Of a DNA stretch of 64,000 nt, positions 32,435 to 41,762 are shown piece after piece. A program made the position numbers and the translations under genes. The stretch is from positions 3,138,001-3,202,000 of the forward strand of contig NZ_CP029425.2 of assembly GCF_002278135.3 (NCBI RefSeq). Reading direction: 5' to 3'. A model generated the notes under the pieces. It was not told the origin of the DNA. It did not search any database and saw only the letters and a list, made by a program, of their open reading frames with translations. The first letter of the stretch is position 1; every line of letters begins with the position of its first letter. This DNA is from Bradyrhizobium ottawaense (GTDB lineage Bacteria; Pseudomonadota; Alphaproteobacteria; Rhizobiales; Xanthobacteraceae).

Positions 32435-33427
32435 TCAGTGCTGAACGACGATCTTGCCGAACACTTGGCGTCGACCCAGGTGTTCGATCGCCGCTCGCGC
32501 CTCCTCGAAGATGAAGGTACTGTCGATGACGGGTTTCAGGCCAGTTCGAGCGACGAAGCGCGTGAGCTCCTCAAGATCGCGGCGGCTGCCGGTCGTGATC
32601 GTCTGGAAGCGAGCAAAGCTAAAAAACATCGCCGTGTAATCGACGCTGCCCGCAAAGCCGCCGAGCACGCCGACCAGCGAAATCTGTCCGCTGGGAGCGA
32701 TTGCCTTGATGGACTGCGCAAGCGAGGTCGCACCGCCCGTCTCCACGATACGGTCAATCCCACGATCGGTCATTGCGCGTGCCGTGGAGCCCCAGTCCTG
32801 ATCGGCGCGATAATCGATGACCTCGTCAGCGCCCAGCGCTCGCAGACGATCGGCCTTTTCCGCGCTTGAGGTGGTGGCGATGACACGCGCACCCAACGCT
32901 TTGGCCAATTGCACTGCGAAGATTGAAACGCCGCCCGTGCCTTGCGTCAGCACGATGTCGCCCGCCCGGACGCCGGCAAGAGCCGACCAAGCAGTGACGC
33001 CCGCGCAGGTCAGAGCAGCGGCCTCTGCGAACGACAAAGTATTGGGCGCGGCGACCAGGGCTTCGGCGTCGACGACCTTATACTCGGTCAGCCAGCCATC
33101 CCGTTCGACCGAATATTGCTCTGCACCAGCCTCGAACGCGCCACCGAACCAGGTCGGAAAGAAGCTGCTGACAACGCGGTCGCCGATTGCAAAGCGGGTT
33201 ACATCCGATCCTACCGCCTCGATTTCACCAGCCGCATCAGACAGCGGAACGACGTCCGCCTTGGCGGGAGCAGGGAATATCCCGGTGAGAAGGGCGAGGT
33301 CGCGAAAGTTAAGGGCCGTGGCGCGGACCCTGACCCGAACTTGTCCAGGTCCGGGAACGGGAAGATCCTCCTCGATGATCTTCAGGTCGTCGAGCGATCC
33401 AATCTTATTAGCTCTGTAGCTTCGCAT
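32435..33427 (-). CDS. Quinone-oxidoreductase-like MDR family alcohol dehydrogenase
   Basis: 330 residues from ATG 33427 (GGAGAGGG upstream). Medium-chain dehydrogenase/reductase fold: N-terminal GroES-like domain (DLPVPGPGQVRVRVRATALN), then a Rossmann NAD(P) site (about 155-200, VLTQGTGGVSIFAVQLAKAL). Zinc ligands of true alcohol dehydrogenases are not evident, so it fits the zinc-free quinone/enoyl reductase branch. Its start is about 100 bases from the divergent AraC gene, its likely regulator. Confidence 0.85.
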   Translation of the reverse strand: MRSYRANKIGSLDDLKIIEEDLPVPGPGQVRVRVRATALNFRDLALLTGIFPAPAKADVVPLSDAAGEIEAVGSDVTRFAIGDRVVSSFFPTWFGGAFEAGAEQYSVERDGWLTEYKVVDAEALVAAPNTLSFAEAAALTCAGVTAWSALAGVRAGDIVLTQGTGGVSIFAVQLAKALGARVIATTSSAEKADRLRALGADEVIDYRADQDWGSTARAMTDRGIDRIVETGGATSLAQSIKAIAPSGQISLVGVLGGFAGSVDYTAMFFSFARFQTITTGSRRDLEELTRFVARTGLKPVIDSTFIFEEARAAIEHLGRRQVFGKIVVQH

Positions 33428-33530
33428 GTCCCTCTCCAATCGATGAGGTGGGATAGATAGACTGGCTCGATCGTATGAGTAATGGCCCAAGCGCCTTGAT
33501 TCCTGACCGATCGTCCGATATCGAATCGGG

Positions 33531-34496
33531 ATGGATCCCTTCGACGACGTTGTGAGCGCGATGAGCGTGGCGAGTTCGCTCTATGTGCGATTCCGCTTTA
33601 CCGCGCCGTGGGGTGTGGCATTCGATACCGGCTATCAGGCCCGGCTGGTGATGATCGCAGAAGGTGTGGGCTGGTTGCTGTCCGAGGGTGAGGTTCCCCT
33701 ACCAGTGGCCAAGGGCGATTGTCTCATCGTCAAGGAAGGCACGCGGTTCGCGCTGGCGGATCGGCCCGACAGTGCCCTCGTGGATTGTGTGAACCTGTTT
33801 GCGGACCTGCCCGGCTTCTCGGAAGGGACCGGCTTCACCACCATCCCTGACCGCACGGTCAACTATGGCGGTAACGGCGCGCTGATGGAAATGGTATCGG
33901 CGCGTCTTTCATTCGATCCGATCGCGGCCGAGCCCTTGCTCGCCTTGTTGCCCGATCTGCTCCACGTTCGCTTGGCGCATGGTGACCTCGATCTGCTCGA
34001 GACCACCCTAGGCCTGATTGGCCTGGAAAGCCGCGCAGATGGGCTCGGCGCGGACTTAGTGGTAGAGCGACTGACGGACGTGTTGTTCATTCAAACGATC
34101 CGCGCGTGGGTTGCGGCGGACGGGACACGGGCCGGCGGGTGGCTTGCTGCGCTGAGGCACAGATCCTTGGCCAAGGTTATTCGCTCCGTTCATGCGGACA
34201 TCGCACGCGACTGGACGGTCGAGGAGATGGCTCGTGTCGCAGGCGTCTCGCGCTCCACCTTCGCTCAGAACTTCCGTTCGGTTCTCGGAGAGACGCCGCT
34301 GAGCTATGTGACGCGGTGGCGGATGTATCGCGCCAAAACCCTGATGCGGAAGGGCGCGGCCTTGGCGGAAGTGGCGGTCAGGGTCGGGTATGACTCCGAT
34401 ACCGCGCTAAGCCGCGCCTTCCGGCGTGTCGAGGGACTGGCGCCTGGAGAGTGGCGGCGCACCTTGGCTGCGGAGGCGAACAGGCCTGCGTTATGA
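33531..34496 (+). CDS. AraC family transcriptional regulator with cupin domain
   Basis: 321 residues. N-terminal AraC-type cupin domain (about 1-190, WGVAFDTGYQARLVMIAEGV); C-terminal double helix-turn-helix (about 220-315, WTVEEMARVAGVSRSTFAQN and VAVRVGYDSDTALSRAFRRV). It diverges from the oxidoreductase-DUF1330 operon and probably controls it. Inducer unknown. Confidence 0.9.
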   Translation: MDPFDDVVSAMSVASSLYVRFRFTAPWGVAFDTGYQARLVMIAEGVGWLLSEGEVPLPVAKGDCLIVKEGTRFALADRPDSALVDCVNLFADLPGFSEGTGFTTIPDRTVNYGGNGALMEMVSARLSFDPIAAEPLLALLPDLLHVRLAHGDLDLLETTLGLIGLESRADGLGADLVVERLTDVLFIQTIRAWVAADGTRAGGWLAALRHRSLAKVIRSVHADIARDWTVEEMARVAGVSRSTFAQNFRSVLGETPLSYVTRWRMYRAKTLMRKGAALAEVAVRVGYDSDTALSRAFRRVEGLAPGEWRRTLAAEANRPAL

Positions 34497-34913
34497 TCCG
34501 CGGCGTGCGGCCGGGTCCAGATCTTCGTCAATATTGCGGGCCTCTCAACCCTTCTCGACTGCGCTCCAGCTAGAGCGTTTTCGAGCGAAGTGGATACCGG
34601 TTCGCGTCAAGAAACGCGTCAAAAAATAGAAACTTAGCCGGTCCGGAGGGAGGCTGGCGGCAGCCCCCGTTCCGGACCGGCCGCTTCGGGCGCGATCAAT
34701 CGCCCGAAAACGTCATGGCTGCCGCCGGGCTGCGCGTGCGCCGGACCAGGATGACCGTCTGAAGCATCGGGAGCGGAAGAAAGCTCTGGCTGGTCGGGGC
34801 AGGGCGGCTTGCAGAACATCGTCGCGTCTTTCGTTGCGTTGCGTGCCGCCGCTGTCTAGCGAAGTCCGCTTTCGGCGGCGTCAGCCGTTCGGAGGAGGCA
34901 GCGCAATGCGCGC
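34497..34913. other. Gap after the AraC gene: repeat plus two hairpins
   Basis: 417 bases without a supported gene. It contains a dispersed repeat (about 34572-34628, GAGCGAAGTGGATACCGGTT as core) that I recall as frequent in Bradyrhizobium genomes. Two adjacent perfect hairpins follow: GCCGGTCCGGA / TCCGGACCGGC (34637-34681) and TTCGGGCG / CGCCCGAA (34685-34708). They may terminate transcription from the AraC side. A 61-codon minus-strand ORF over the hairpins is not convincing. Confidence 0.55.
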
Positions 34914-35588
34914 TCACCAAACGCCGGGCATCAGGCGATAGCGCACCCGCGCCGCATAATCGGCATAGCCCGGCAGGCCCTCGCGCAAGGTGCGCTCCTC
35001 GATTCCGATTCGGATCGCGAACAGGAGGACCAGGAGCGGGACCATCACGAGTCCCCACCACGAGCCCAGCAGCAGCGGCACGCCGGCGAAGAACAGGACC
35101 ATGCCGCTATACATGGGATGACGCACATGGGCGTAGGGACCGCTCGAGATCACGCGCTGGGCGCGCTCAGCCTGCAGTTTCACCACCGGCGCAGCGAACG
35201 AGTTTTCGCGGAACACCCACATCGTGGACAGTGTCGAGGCCAGGAACAGCGCAAGGCCGAACGCCTGGAGTGCGACCGGCATGTCGGACGATTGAAGGCG
35301 CCGGTCGACGCCGATCAGCACCAGCCAGGCCAGCATCGCGACGACGAAGACGCTCATGAACAATTTGTCGGCTGCTGGCTGATCCTTCTGCAGCACCGGC
35401 CGCAGCCGCTCGGCCAGCAGCGCCGGATCGATCCGGTAGAGCCACCAGCCGCAGAGCGGGCCGAGCAGGGTGCCTGTCGCGAGGAACACCCAGGCCGAAG
35501 GCCAGCGCAGCGTCCCTGCGGAGGCGAACAGCAGCGCGCCCATCGCGGCGGTGGTGATCGTGTTCTGCAGCAGCAGTCTGGCGATCAT
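34914..35588 (-). CDS. Isoprenylcysteine carboxyl methyltransferase-like membrane protein
   Basis: 224 residues from ATG 35588. Five or so transmembrane segments and the ICMT/PEMT signature near the C-terminus: SSGPYAHVRHPMYSGMVLFF, then an IEERTL-like acidic pair (IGIEERTLREGLPGYADYAA). These bind S-adenosylmethionine. In bacteria the substrates of such phospholipid- or thiol-directed methyltransferases are mostly unknown. A degraded second copy of its N-terminus lies at 36962-37042. Confidence 0.85.
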   Translation of the reverse strand: MIARLLLQNTITTAAMGALLFASAGTLRWPSAWVFLATGTLLGPLCGWWLYRIDPALLAERLRPVLQKDQPAADKLFMSVFVVAMLAWLVLIGVDRRLQSSDMPVALQAFGLALFLASTLSTMWVFRENSFAAPVVKLQAERAQRVISSGPYAHVRHPMYSGMVLFFAGVPLLLGSWWGLVMVPLLVLLFAIRIGIEERTLREGLPGYADYAARVRYRLMPGVW

Positions 35589-35671
35589 TGGCGATCTTGT
35601 TCTGTCCCACGCCGGCGTATTGATAGCCTGCTTTCCGGCAAACATGCGGCGCGAGGCGACAGGGACCGGGT

Positions 35672-36793
35672 TCAGACCTTGATCGGCGGTGTAAAGGCCG
35701 CGATGAGCCGAACCAGATCCGCCTGTCGTTTGGTTCCGGTCTTGGCGAAGATCCGGGCGAGATGGGTCTTGATCGTGGATTCGGCGATGCCCATGCTCCT
35801 GGCCACGTCGGGAACCCCGCCGATCTCGACGATGGACAGGAAGACGCGCAGCTCGGTCGGCGTCAGCCTGAACAGCTTGCGGATGAGGTCGGGCGCGACG
35901 ATCGTATCGAGCGCTGCCTTGCTGACGAACAGGACGGCGCAGGCGTCGTAGCTCGCTGCGAACCTTTGCCGGCGCCCGGCGGTCAGCGGCAGGAGATGCG
36001 CGACAAAATGCGCGCCGTCGCGGGCCGTCAGATGCAGCGAGATGCTCGCGCTCGTCATCGCGCGGTCGCCGACAACCGTGCCCGCCAGCGCCTGCCGCAG
36101 CACGCGATCGGCATTCGGCTCGGACGTCACCAGCCGGCCACGGACCGAACGAAGCACGTCGGCCTCGTCCAGGATGTCGCGCGCGCTGGCATTGGCGTGC
36201 GTGATACGAGCCTCGGCATCGAGCAGCAGGATGGCGGTTCGCAGGGCGTCGAGCGTGCGCATCGACGTCGTCTCCAATGCGTTCTGCTGCTGCAGCTTCT
36301 GCCTGACGACCATGGCCCGTTGCAGGTGCGGCGTGAGGTGGGAGATCACCTGGTACATCCTGCGGTCGACGGGGCCGCCGGCCTTCATGATCGAGAGGCG
36401 GGATATTCCCTCAGGCGATTTGTCGAGCAGGATATTGGCGGCGTCCTCGAGGCCCTGCGGCCGCGTCCATTCGTTGTAGAACATGGTGGTGCGGAATTCG
36501 TCGACGTCGATCCAGTCCCTGATGGTCTGGATCTGGCCGACCGGCGCGTGGAGCACGCTGCGCGACGGATCGAACGGTTCATAGGTTTCGATGTAGGACT
36601 GAACATAGGCCGGCTCGACACCAACGGCATGCGCGATCACGGCCTCGCCGTCTGCTCCGATCCGGACCAGACCGCCGCTTTGGCCGCCCGCCAGGTCGAC
36701 GATGCAACGAAGCGTCGCCGACCATCGGGAATCGTCGAGCGCTGCATCGTAGATGCCCGCCACCAGCGACAGCAGCTCTTCATTCAGTTCCAT
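35672..36793 (-). CDS. LuxR-type helix-turn-helix regulator
   Basis: 373 residues from ATG 36793; ATG 36805 is an alternative and further upstream reading runs into a gene remnant. The N-terminal two thirds (about 1-290) form a sensor-like region with PAS-type features (LRTAILLLDAEARITHANAS). The C-terminus is a LuxR/FixJ DNA-binding domain (LFRLTPTELRVFLSIVEIGG, then VARSMGIAESTIKTHLARIF). No receiver domain or autoinducer synthase is visible. Target unknown; the neighbouring methyltransferase is one candidate. Confidence 0.82.
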   Translation of the reverse strand: MELNEELLSLVAGIYDAALDDSRWSATLRCIVDLAGGQSGGLVRIGADGEAVIAHAVGVEPAYVQSYIETYEPFDPSRSVLHAPVGQIQTIRDWIDVDEFRTTMFYNEWTRPQGLEDAANILLDKSPEGISRLSIMKAGGPVDRRMYQVISHLTPHLQRAMVVRQKLQQQNALETTSMRTLDALRTAILLLDAEARITHANASARDILDEADVLRSVRGRLVTSEPNADRVLRQALAGTVVGDRAMTSASISLHLTARDGAHFVAHLLPLTAGRRQRFAASYDACAVLFVSKAALDTIVAPDLIRKLFRLTPTELRVFLSIVEIGGVPDVARSMGIAESTIKTHLARIFAKTGTKRQADLVRLIAAFTPPIKV

Positions 36794-36805
36794 GGTTTGT
36801 CCCAT

Positions 36806-37155
36806 CGACGCATGCTCATTCGGCCTCGCAGATGAGCACGCCGCATGCGGAAATTTGATGAGCCGGATCACACTTGAAGGCCGCGCCGAGCTGGAGCGGT
36901 GGTTTTCGGGCCAATCGTGCGCGTAGGGAAAATGGCCGCGGTGGGGCAGGCGGGCCGGGTGCAAGGTTCGCGTGGACGCGAACAATCGCGCGCCCATGGC
37001 GGCAACGAGCGTGGTGTCAAGCAACGGCCGTCTTGCGATCATGCGCAGGTCCCGGGGTGGCCGCGCATGATGTTCCCGCTATCCGGCGAAGATGCGCCGG
37101 ACACGAAACAGGCCCGATCGACCGGATCGGGCGATTCGTCCTTCGAGAAGATCGA
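36806..37155. other. Gap upstream of the LuxR-type gene
   Basis: About 350 bases without an intact gene. It contains the 27-codon remnant of an ICMT-like gene (36962-37042) on the minus strand. Nothing else is recognisable. Confidence 0.5.
36962..37042 (-). pseudogene. Remnant of a second ICMT-like methyltransferase gene (N-terminus)
   Basis: Translated on the minus strand from 37042, 27 codons read MIARRPLLDTTLVAAMGARL then FASTRTL, matching the start of the intact gene at 35588 (MIARLLLQNTITTAAMGALL then FASAGTL) at roughly two thirds of positions. Similarity ends there: the following codons do not continue the membrane protein. I read it as a truncated paralogue left by duplication or rearrangement. 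Confidence 0.6.
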
Positions 37156-37329
37156 TCAGGCGAGCTGATCGATCCGCGTGCCCTGACCCGGCGGCAGCGG
37201 TGCGGGCGGCTGCGGCTTGTAGGTGGGGTCGGCGTCCTTGGTCTTGGTCTGATCGTCCTGCTGCTTGGTCGTGTCGTAGCTCGGAACCACGATCGCGATC
37301 GGCGGCGGCGCAACGGTGGAAACCTTCAT
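37156..37329 (-). CDS. Small Pro/Lys-rich hypothetical protein
   Basis: 57 residues from ATG 37329, with GAGGA 8 bases upstream. Sequence begins MKVSTVAPPPIAIVVPSYDT and continues with a Gln/Asp/Lys-rich stretch and Pro-rich tail. No family name known to me. The GAGGA site and GC-rich third codon positions support a real gene. Confidence 0.5.
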   Translation of the reverse strand: MKVSTVAPPPIAIVVPSYDTTKQQDDQTKTKDADPTYKPQPPAPLPPGQGTRIDQLA

Positions 37330-37668
37330 CCGCAAATCCTCACACATGGAAACAATTGACCCTGCGCTGCGAGAAGCGAAAATTCCTTCAAGGCAATCGT
37401 TAAAATGCGAGCGATTGGTGTGGTAGGAGGCGCTGTTCGTGCCCTGCATCGTGCCTTATGCGAGCGACGACTAAAACCCTCCTCGTCATTGCGAGGAGCT
37501 CTTGCGACGAAGCAATCCAGACCGTCACCGGAAGGATTCTGGATTGCTTCCGCCTTCGCCAAGGCTTCGGCGGACAAGTCGCTCCGCTCGCAATGACGGA
37601 GTACGAAGCGAGCTGCGTCGCGTCGCAATTGCACCTTGTCCGCAGCAAGTGCGGAAGAGGGCCTCCGC
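37330..37668. other. Gap with family B repeat
   Basis: About 340 bases without a gene. The centre is the palindromic repeat described separately (37487-37600); the remainder shows nothing I can assign. Confidence 0.5.
37487..37600. repeat. Palindromic intergenic repeat, family B, copy 3
   Basis: Starts TCATTGCGAGGAGC and ends CGCTCGCAATGACGG, with GACGAAGCAATCCAGA / TCTGGATTGCTTCCG as inner arms. The right part (CCGCCTTCGCCAAGGCTTCG, then GCGGACAAGTCGCT) is shared almost exactly with the copy at 25720-25870. Confidence 0.72.
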
Positions 37669-38142
37669 CTATTCGTCCTTGCCGCGCGTGATCGCGATGG
37701 ACGCGTCCTTCTTGGTGCGGGTGCATTCCATGTTGAGTCGCCGATAGCGCATGCTGATCTTGTCGCCGCGCAGCAGACCCATCCGCTTCAGGCAGCGTGT
37801 CGCGCCCGTCGTGGTGTCGTCCTTGGTCACGGTGAAGACGATCGCCGCCATCGACCCCACCAGCGCATAGAATTCCGGCGTCGGCTTGCGATCACCCTTG
37901 GCATAGAGCTCGATGGAATATTTGTCGCCGCGGCAACCCACGGACAGCTCCTTGGCCGCCGGGTGCGTCAGGTAGACGGTGTTCGCAGCGCGGAAGTTCA
38001 CCTTGAGGCGATCGACCTGGTTCGCCAGCTCCTTGGCACTGTCGTCGCAGCGGTCGGCGCGTGCGGGCGAGGTGAGGGTCACAAGGCCGGTGATGGCGGC
38101 GGCGACCAGGATCGCGCCGCGGACGTTCAAGTTCAATGTCAT
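37669..38142 (-). CDS. Exported protein of unknown function
   Basis: 157 residues from ATG 38142; the in-frame extension to 38211 lacks support. Signal peptide about 1-30 (ends SPARAD). The mature part has three or four Cys (DRCDDSAKE, VGCRGDKY, GATRCLKRM, LNMECTRTK) that could form disulfides. No family recognised. Confidence 0.6.
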   Translation of the reverse strand: MTLNLNVRGAILVAAAITGLVTLTSPARADRCDDSAKELANQVDRLKVNFRAANTVYLTHPAAKELSVGCRGDKYSIELYAKGDRKPTPEFYALVGSMAAIVFTVTKDDTTTGATRCLKRMGLLRGDKISMRYRRLNMECTRTKKDASIAITRGKDE

Positions 38143-38264
38143 GATGAAAAGCCCCTTAGGGCGCGCATTCAAGCGTCGTCGGGCGCGAAGCGCAAGGGTG
38201 GGAACGGGCATTTCCCCGTGCGGCTTGGCTGTTCTCTCGCCTGCAATCTGCTATACTTGATTGT

Positions 38265-38486
38265 ATGACCAAGCTCCTGGACGAGGCTATCCGTCAGGTC
38301 GTGCAGCTTCCCGAAGGCGAGCAGGATGCCGCCGCGGGGGCGTTGCTCGACTATGTCAAACACATGCGGGACATCCAGCTGACCGAGGAGCAGATCGCCG
38401 AAGTGCGCCGTCGCCGAGCCGATCCAAACCGCAAATTCCTCTCCCTGGATGAAGTGCGTGCGCGCGTCGAGCGCTTTGGGTCCTGA
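38265..38486 (+). CDS. Type II antitoxin (small helical DNA-binding-like protein)
   Basis: 73 residues: MTKLLDEAIRQVVQLPEGEQ, then helical segments and LTEEQIAEVRRRRADPN and LSLDEVRARVERFGS. This resembles short antitoxins of RelE/ParE pairs. TATACT at 38252-38257 just before the ATG looks like a -10 element, suggesting a very short leader. The toxin gene starts 6 bases after its stop. Confidence 0.78.
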   Translation: MTKLLDEAIRQVVQLPEGEQDAAAGALLDYVKHMRDIQLTEEQIAEVRRRRADPNRKFLSLDEVRARVERFGS

Positions 38487-38492
38487 GGGGCC

Positions 38493-38777
38493 ATGGAGCT
38501 GATCTTCGATGATCAGGCGGTTGCTGATCTCGAAGGCATCTTCAACTGGGTTTCACAGGATAGTCCGGCCGCTGCCCGGAAGGTGACCGATCGGCTGCTC
38601 AAGAGTATCGGGCAGTTGACGTCCTTCCCCTTTATGGGGCACGTCGGGCATGATCCCCAGACATTTGAGTGGGTTGTGCCCCGGCTCCCCTATGTCGTGA
38701 TCTATGAGGTCGATGTGTTACGCGCACGAGTTGTCGTAACTGCAGTATTTCACGGCGCACAGGCCCGAGATTCTTGA
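38493..38777 (+). CDS. RelE/ParE family toxin
   Basis: 94 residues of the ParE/RelE fold: MELIFDDQAVADLEGIFNWV, SPAAARKVTDRLLKSIGQL, PFMGHVG, VPRLPYVVIYEV and VVTAVFHGAQ. RelE members cut mRNA on the ribosome; ParE members inhibit gyrase; sequence alone does not decide. Immediately downstream of its antitoxin. Confidence 0.85.
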   Translation: MELIFDDQAVADLEGIFNWVSQDSPAAARKVTDRLLKSIGQLTSFPFMGHVGHDPQTFEWVVPRLPYVVIYEVDVLRARVVVTAVFHGAQARDS

Positions 38778-38916
38778 GTGGGCGCCTGCCCCCTTGCCGG
38801 GAGACAGAATGGGGTCTCTTCCATGCGCTCCGCTCACTTCCCTTTGCAGCAAAAAAGCTTAGAACGCTTCTATGCTGAGAGGCCCGCCAGGGCTCCAAAA
38901 CCCCGAGATTCGCTCC

Positions 38917-40572
38917 ATGAACGCTCCGACCGCCTTCCCCGACCCGTCAAAGCCCGTTCCGCCCTACAAGCACACCCCGCTATTCCCGCTGGGCAAGGAC
39001 GAGACGCCCTACAAGAAGATCACGGCCGAGGGTGTCAGGGTCGAGAAGGTCCTGGGCAAGGACATGCTGGTGGTGTCGCGCGAGGCGCTGCGGGCGCTGT
39101 CGGAGGCGGCTTTCGGCGACATCAACCATTATTTGCGCCCCGGCCATCTGAAGCAGCTCCGCGCCATCCTGGAGGACGGCGAGGCCAGCCCGAACGACAA
39201 GTTCGTCGCGCTGGACTTTTTGAAGAACGCCAACATCGCCGCCGGCGGCGTGCTGCCGATGTGCCAGGACACCGGCACCGCGATCATCATGGGCAAGAAG
39301 GGTTGCAACGTCGTCACCGACGGCGACGACGAGGCGGCGCTGTCGGAAGGTGCGCGCGACGCGTATCTGCGCCGCAATCTGCGCTACTCGCAGGTCGCGC
39401 CGCTCTCGATGTACGAGGAGAAGAACACCGCCAACAACATGCCGGCGCAGTGCGAGATCTACGCCGAGGGCGATGACGCCTACAAGTTCATGTTCATGGC
39501 GAAGGGCGGCGGCAGCGCCAACAAGAGCTTCCTGTTCCAGGCGACGCCCTCGGTGCTGACCAAGGACCGGCTGCTCGCGTTTCTCAAGGAGAAGATCCTG
39601 ACGCTGGGCACCGCGGCGTGCCCGCCCTACCACCTCGCGATCGTGATCGGCGGCACTTCGGCCGAGCTCTGCATGAAGACGGTGAAGCTCGCTTCCGCCC
39701 GCTATCTCGATGCGCTGCCGACCCACGGCTCGCCCGACGGCAACGCCTTCCGCGACGTCGAGATGGAGAAGGAAATCCACAAGATGACGCAATCGCTCGG
39801 CGTCGGCGCGCAGTTCGGCGGCAAGTACTTCTGCCACGACGTCCGCGTGATCCGCATGCCGCGTCATGGCGCATCGCTGCCGATCGGGCTCGGCGTTTCG
39901 TGTTCTGCCGACCGCCAGGTGCTCGGCAAGATCACCAGGGACGGCGTCTATCTCGAGGAGCTCGAGCACAACCCGGCGCAATATCTGCCGCAGGTCGAGC
40001 AGGCGCTCGGCGGCGAGGTCGTCAAGATCGATCTCAACCAGCCGATGAAGGACATCCTGGCGACGTTCTCCAAGCATCCGATCAAGACCCGCGTCTCGAT
40101 GACCGGCACCATGATCGTCGCGCGCGATAGCGCCCACGCCAAGCTGCGCGAGCGACTGGAGAAGGGCGAGCCGCTGCCGGACTATTTCAAGAACCACCCG
40201 GTCTATTACGCCGGCCCGGCCAAGACACCCGAGGGCTACGCCTCCGGCGCGTTCGGTCCGACCACGGCGGGCCGCATGGATTCCTTCGTCGACCAGTTCC
40301 AGGCCGCCGGCGGCTCGATGGTGATGGTAGCCAAGGGCAACCGCGCGCCGGCCGTGCGCGAGGCCTGCAAGAAGTATGGCGGCTTCTATCTCGGCTCGAT
40401 CGGCGGCGCCGCGGCGAACCTTGCCGAGCACTGCATCAAGAAGGTCGAGGTGCTCGAATATCCCGAGCTCGGCATGGAAGCGATCTGGCGCATCGAAGTC
40501 GTCGACTTCCCCGCGTTCATCATCATCGATGACAAGGGCAACGACTTCTTCAAGGAGCTGAACCTGGGCTAG
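38917..40572 (+). CDS. Fumarate hydratase, class I (iron-sulfur)
   Basis: 551 residues from ATG 38917; a longer reading from 38872 is unlikely. Class I fumarase interconverts fumarate and malate in the TCA cycle using a 4Fe-4S cluster. Family landmarks: [20 protein letters not shown] (cluster Cys), [58 protein letters not shown], and a C-terminal beta domain ([20 protein letters not shown]). Length is normal. A hairpin follows. Confidence 0.95.
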   Translation: MNAPTAFPDPSKPVPPYKHTPLFPLGKDETPYKKITAEGVRVEKVLGKDMLVVSREALRALSEAAFGDINHYLRPGHLKQLRAILEDGEASPNDKFVALDFLKNANIAAGGVLPMCQDTGTAIIMGKKGCNVVTDGDDEAALSEGARDAYLRRNLRYSQVAPLSMYEEKNTANNMPAQCEIYAEGDDAYKFMFMAKGGGSANKSFLFQATPSVLTKDRLLAFLKEKILTLGTAACPPYHLAIVIGGTSAELCMKTVKLASARYLDALPTHGSPDGNAFRDVEMEKEIHKMTQSLGVGAQFGGKYFCHDVRVIRMPRHGASLPIGLGVSCSADRQVLGKITRDGVYLEELEHNPAQYLPQVEQALGGEVVKIDLNQPMKDILATFSKHPIKTRVSMTGTMIVARDSAHAKLRERLEKGEPLPDYFKNHPVYYAGPAKTPEGYASGAFGPTTAGRMDSFVDQFQAAGGSMVMVAKGNRAPAVREACKKYGGFYLGSIGGAAANLAEHCIKKVEVLEYPELGMEAIWRIEVVDFPAFIIIDDKGNDFFKELNLG

Positions 40573-40583
40573 CCAGTCCTGCG

Positions 40584-40613
40584 TCGTCCGCCGGTTCTCG
40601 AACCGGCGGACGA
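40584..40613 (+). terminator. Terminator-like hairpin after fumarase
   Basis: Perfect 13-base-pair stem (TCGTCCGCCGGTT / AACCGGCGGACGA) with a CTCG loop, 12 bases after the fumarase stop. The T-tract is weak. It lies between two convergent genes and may serve both. Confidence 0.65.
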
Positions 40614-40629
40614 TTTACGCAGCGCGCGC

Positions 40630-41679
40630 TCAGCGCTTTATTGTGAACGACATCGCGCCGCCATTTTCGGCGCTGTCGAACATGACAAGCACACGGATGT
40701 TGGCTGCGTCTTCCTCGAGGGGAAGCAGAATTTCCGCTTTCGCCTCTTTTGGGGCTGTGCTCAGATCGAGCGTCGCCAGGGATTTGGCAGTCTTGCTGCT
40801 GCCGTCCCACAGCCAGACGCTATAGGGAACGTCTTCGTCACGCGTTGGCCCTGCGAGGATCAAGATGCCGTTGTTCACCACGGCAAGGTCGCGGATGCCG
40901 GTATTCTCCCCGAGATCGAGCGGCGTCGAGGCGGGTTTGAGATCGTCGTCCTTGGTAAAGAGCGCGCTTGCATCGACGCTGAGCACAAAGGCCTGACGGT
41001 TCAGCGATGGACCTCGCAGCCCGAAGTAAATGCGGTCGTTCCTGATTGCAATCCCTTCGACGTTGACACCGCCTTCCGCGAGCGGCTTGTTGAACTTCGA
41101 TCCGACGTCGTTACTCTTTTCAATCACTTCGCGCAGCCGCGGGCTCGGCTCGACGCCTTCGACCTTCTTGGCGTTGGGTTCGGTCTTGGGTGCGCCGGTT
41201 TGCGGATCCACGGCAATCCGAAACACGACGTAGCTCGACAGATTCTCCTTGTCGCTCTTGCGGCTTCGGCCGTGCGAGCCGGTTACATAGAAGAAGCCCT
41301 TTTCATACGCGACGCCTTCGGCATCGGGGTCCTTGTCGTCATCCGAAAGCCGGATGAGCTTCCGCGGAACGAGGACGTTGCCTTCGATCGAGAAGAACTG
41401 TGCGTATTTCTTCTCATCATTGGCGATCAGGCATGACGTGAACTTCGGCGTGGTGGGCACGCACGCCGCTCCGCTCAAATTCATGCGTGGCTGATCCTTG
41501 AACTTGTCGTCCTTGTCGTCTTTCTCGAAGATCGAGGCGGGCTTCCAGGCGGTTGCCTCCGGGGCAATCTTCGGCGGCAATTGTTCGCCGCGCCCGGCCG
41601 ACATCGCTGCTCCGAGCAGAATGCAAACGAACGCGGCTGTCAGTGATCGATGAAATGCATGCATGATGCTGTACGGCAT
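40630..41679 (-). CDS. DUF3616 exported protein
   Basis: 349 residues. Signal peptide about 1-30 (ends MSAGRGEQ). The mature protein resembles DUF3616, a probable beta-propeller: LSGAACVPTTPKFTSCLIAN, DPDAEGVAYEKGFFYVTGSH, GGVNVEGIAIRNDRIYFGLR, NTGIRDLAVVNNGILILAGP. Role unknown; likely periplasmic. GGGAGGGA lies about 4 bases before ATG 41679; ATG 41664 is an alternative. Confidence 0.72.
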   Translation of the reverse strand: MPYSIMHAFHRSLTAAFVCILLGAAMSAGRGEQLPPKIAPEATAWKPASIFEKDDKDDKFKDQPRMNLSGAACVPTTPKFTSCLIANDEKKYAQFFSIEGNVLVPRKLIRLSDDDKDPDAEGVAYEKGFFYVTGSHGRSRKSDKENLSSYVVFRIAVDPQTGAPKTEPNAKKVEGVEPSPRLREVIEKSNDVGSKFNKPLAEGGVNVEGIAIRNDRIYFGLRGPSLNRQAFVLSVDASALFTKDDDLKPASTPLDLGENTGIRDLAVVNNGILILAGPTRDEDVPYSVWLWDGSSKTAKSLATLDLSTAPKEAKAEILLPLEEDAANIRVLVMFDSAENGGAMSFTIKR

Positions 41680-41762
41680 TCTTCCCTCCCGGGTGCAATG
41701 CTCAAATACAATCCTGAATTGTTAAGAAGACAAGAGCGAGAATGTCGCGGAGCGCTCTCTTC

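Noticed and set aside
34634..34819. 61-codon minus-strand ORF
   Set aside because: Spans two hairpins and has no ribosome site or known family.
37326..37634. ORF across the family B repeat
   Set aside because: The translated part is the repeat itself; no domain.
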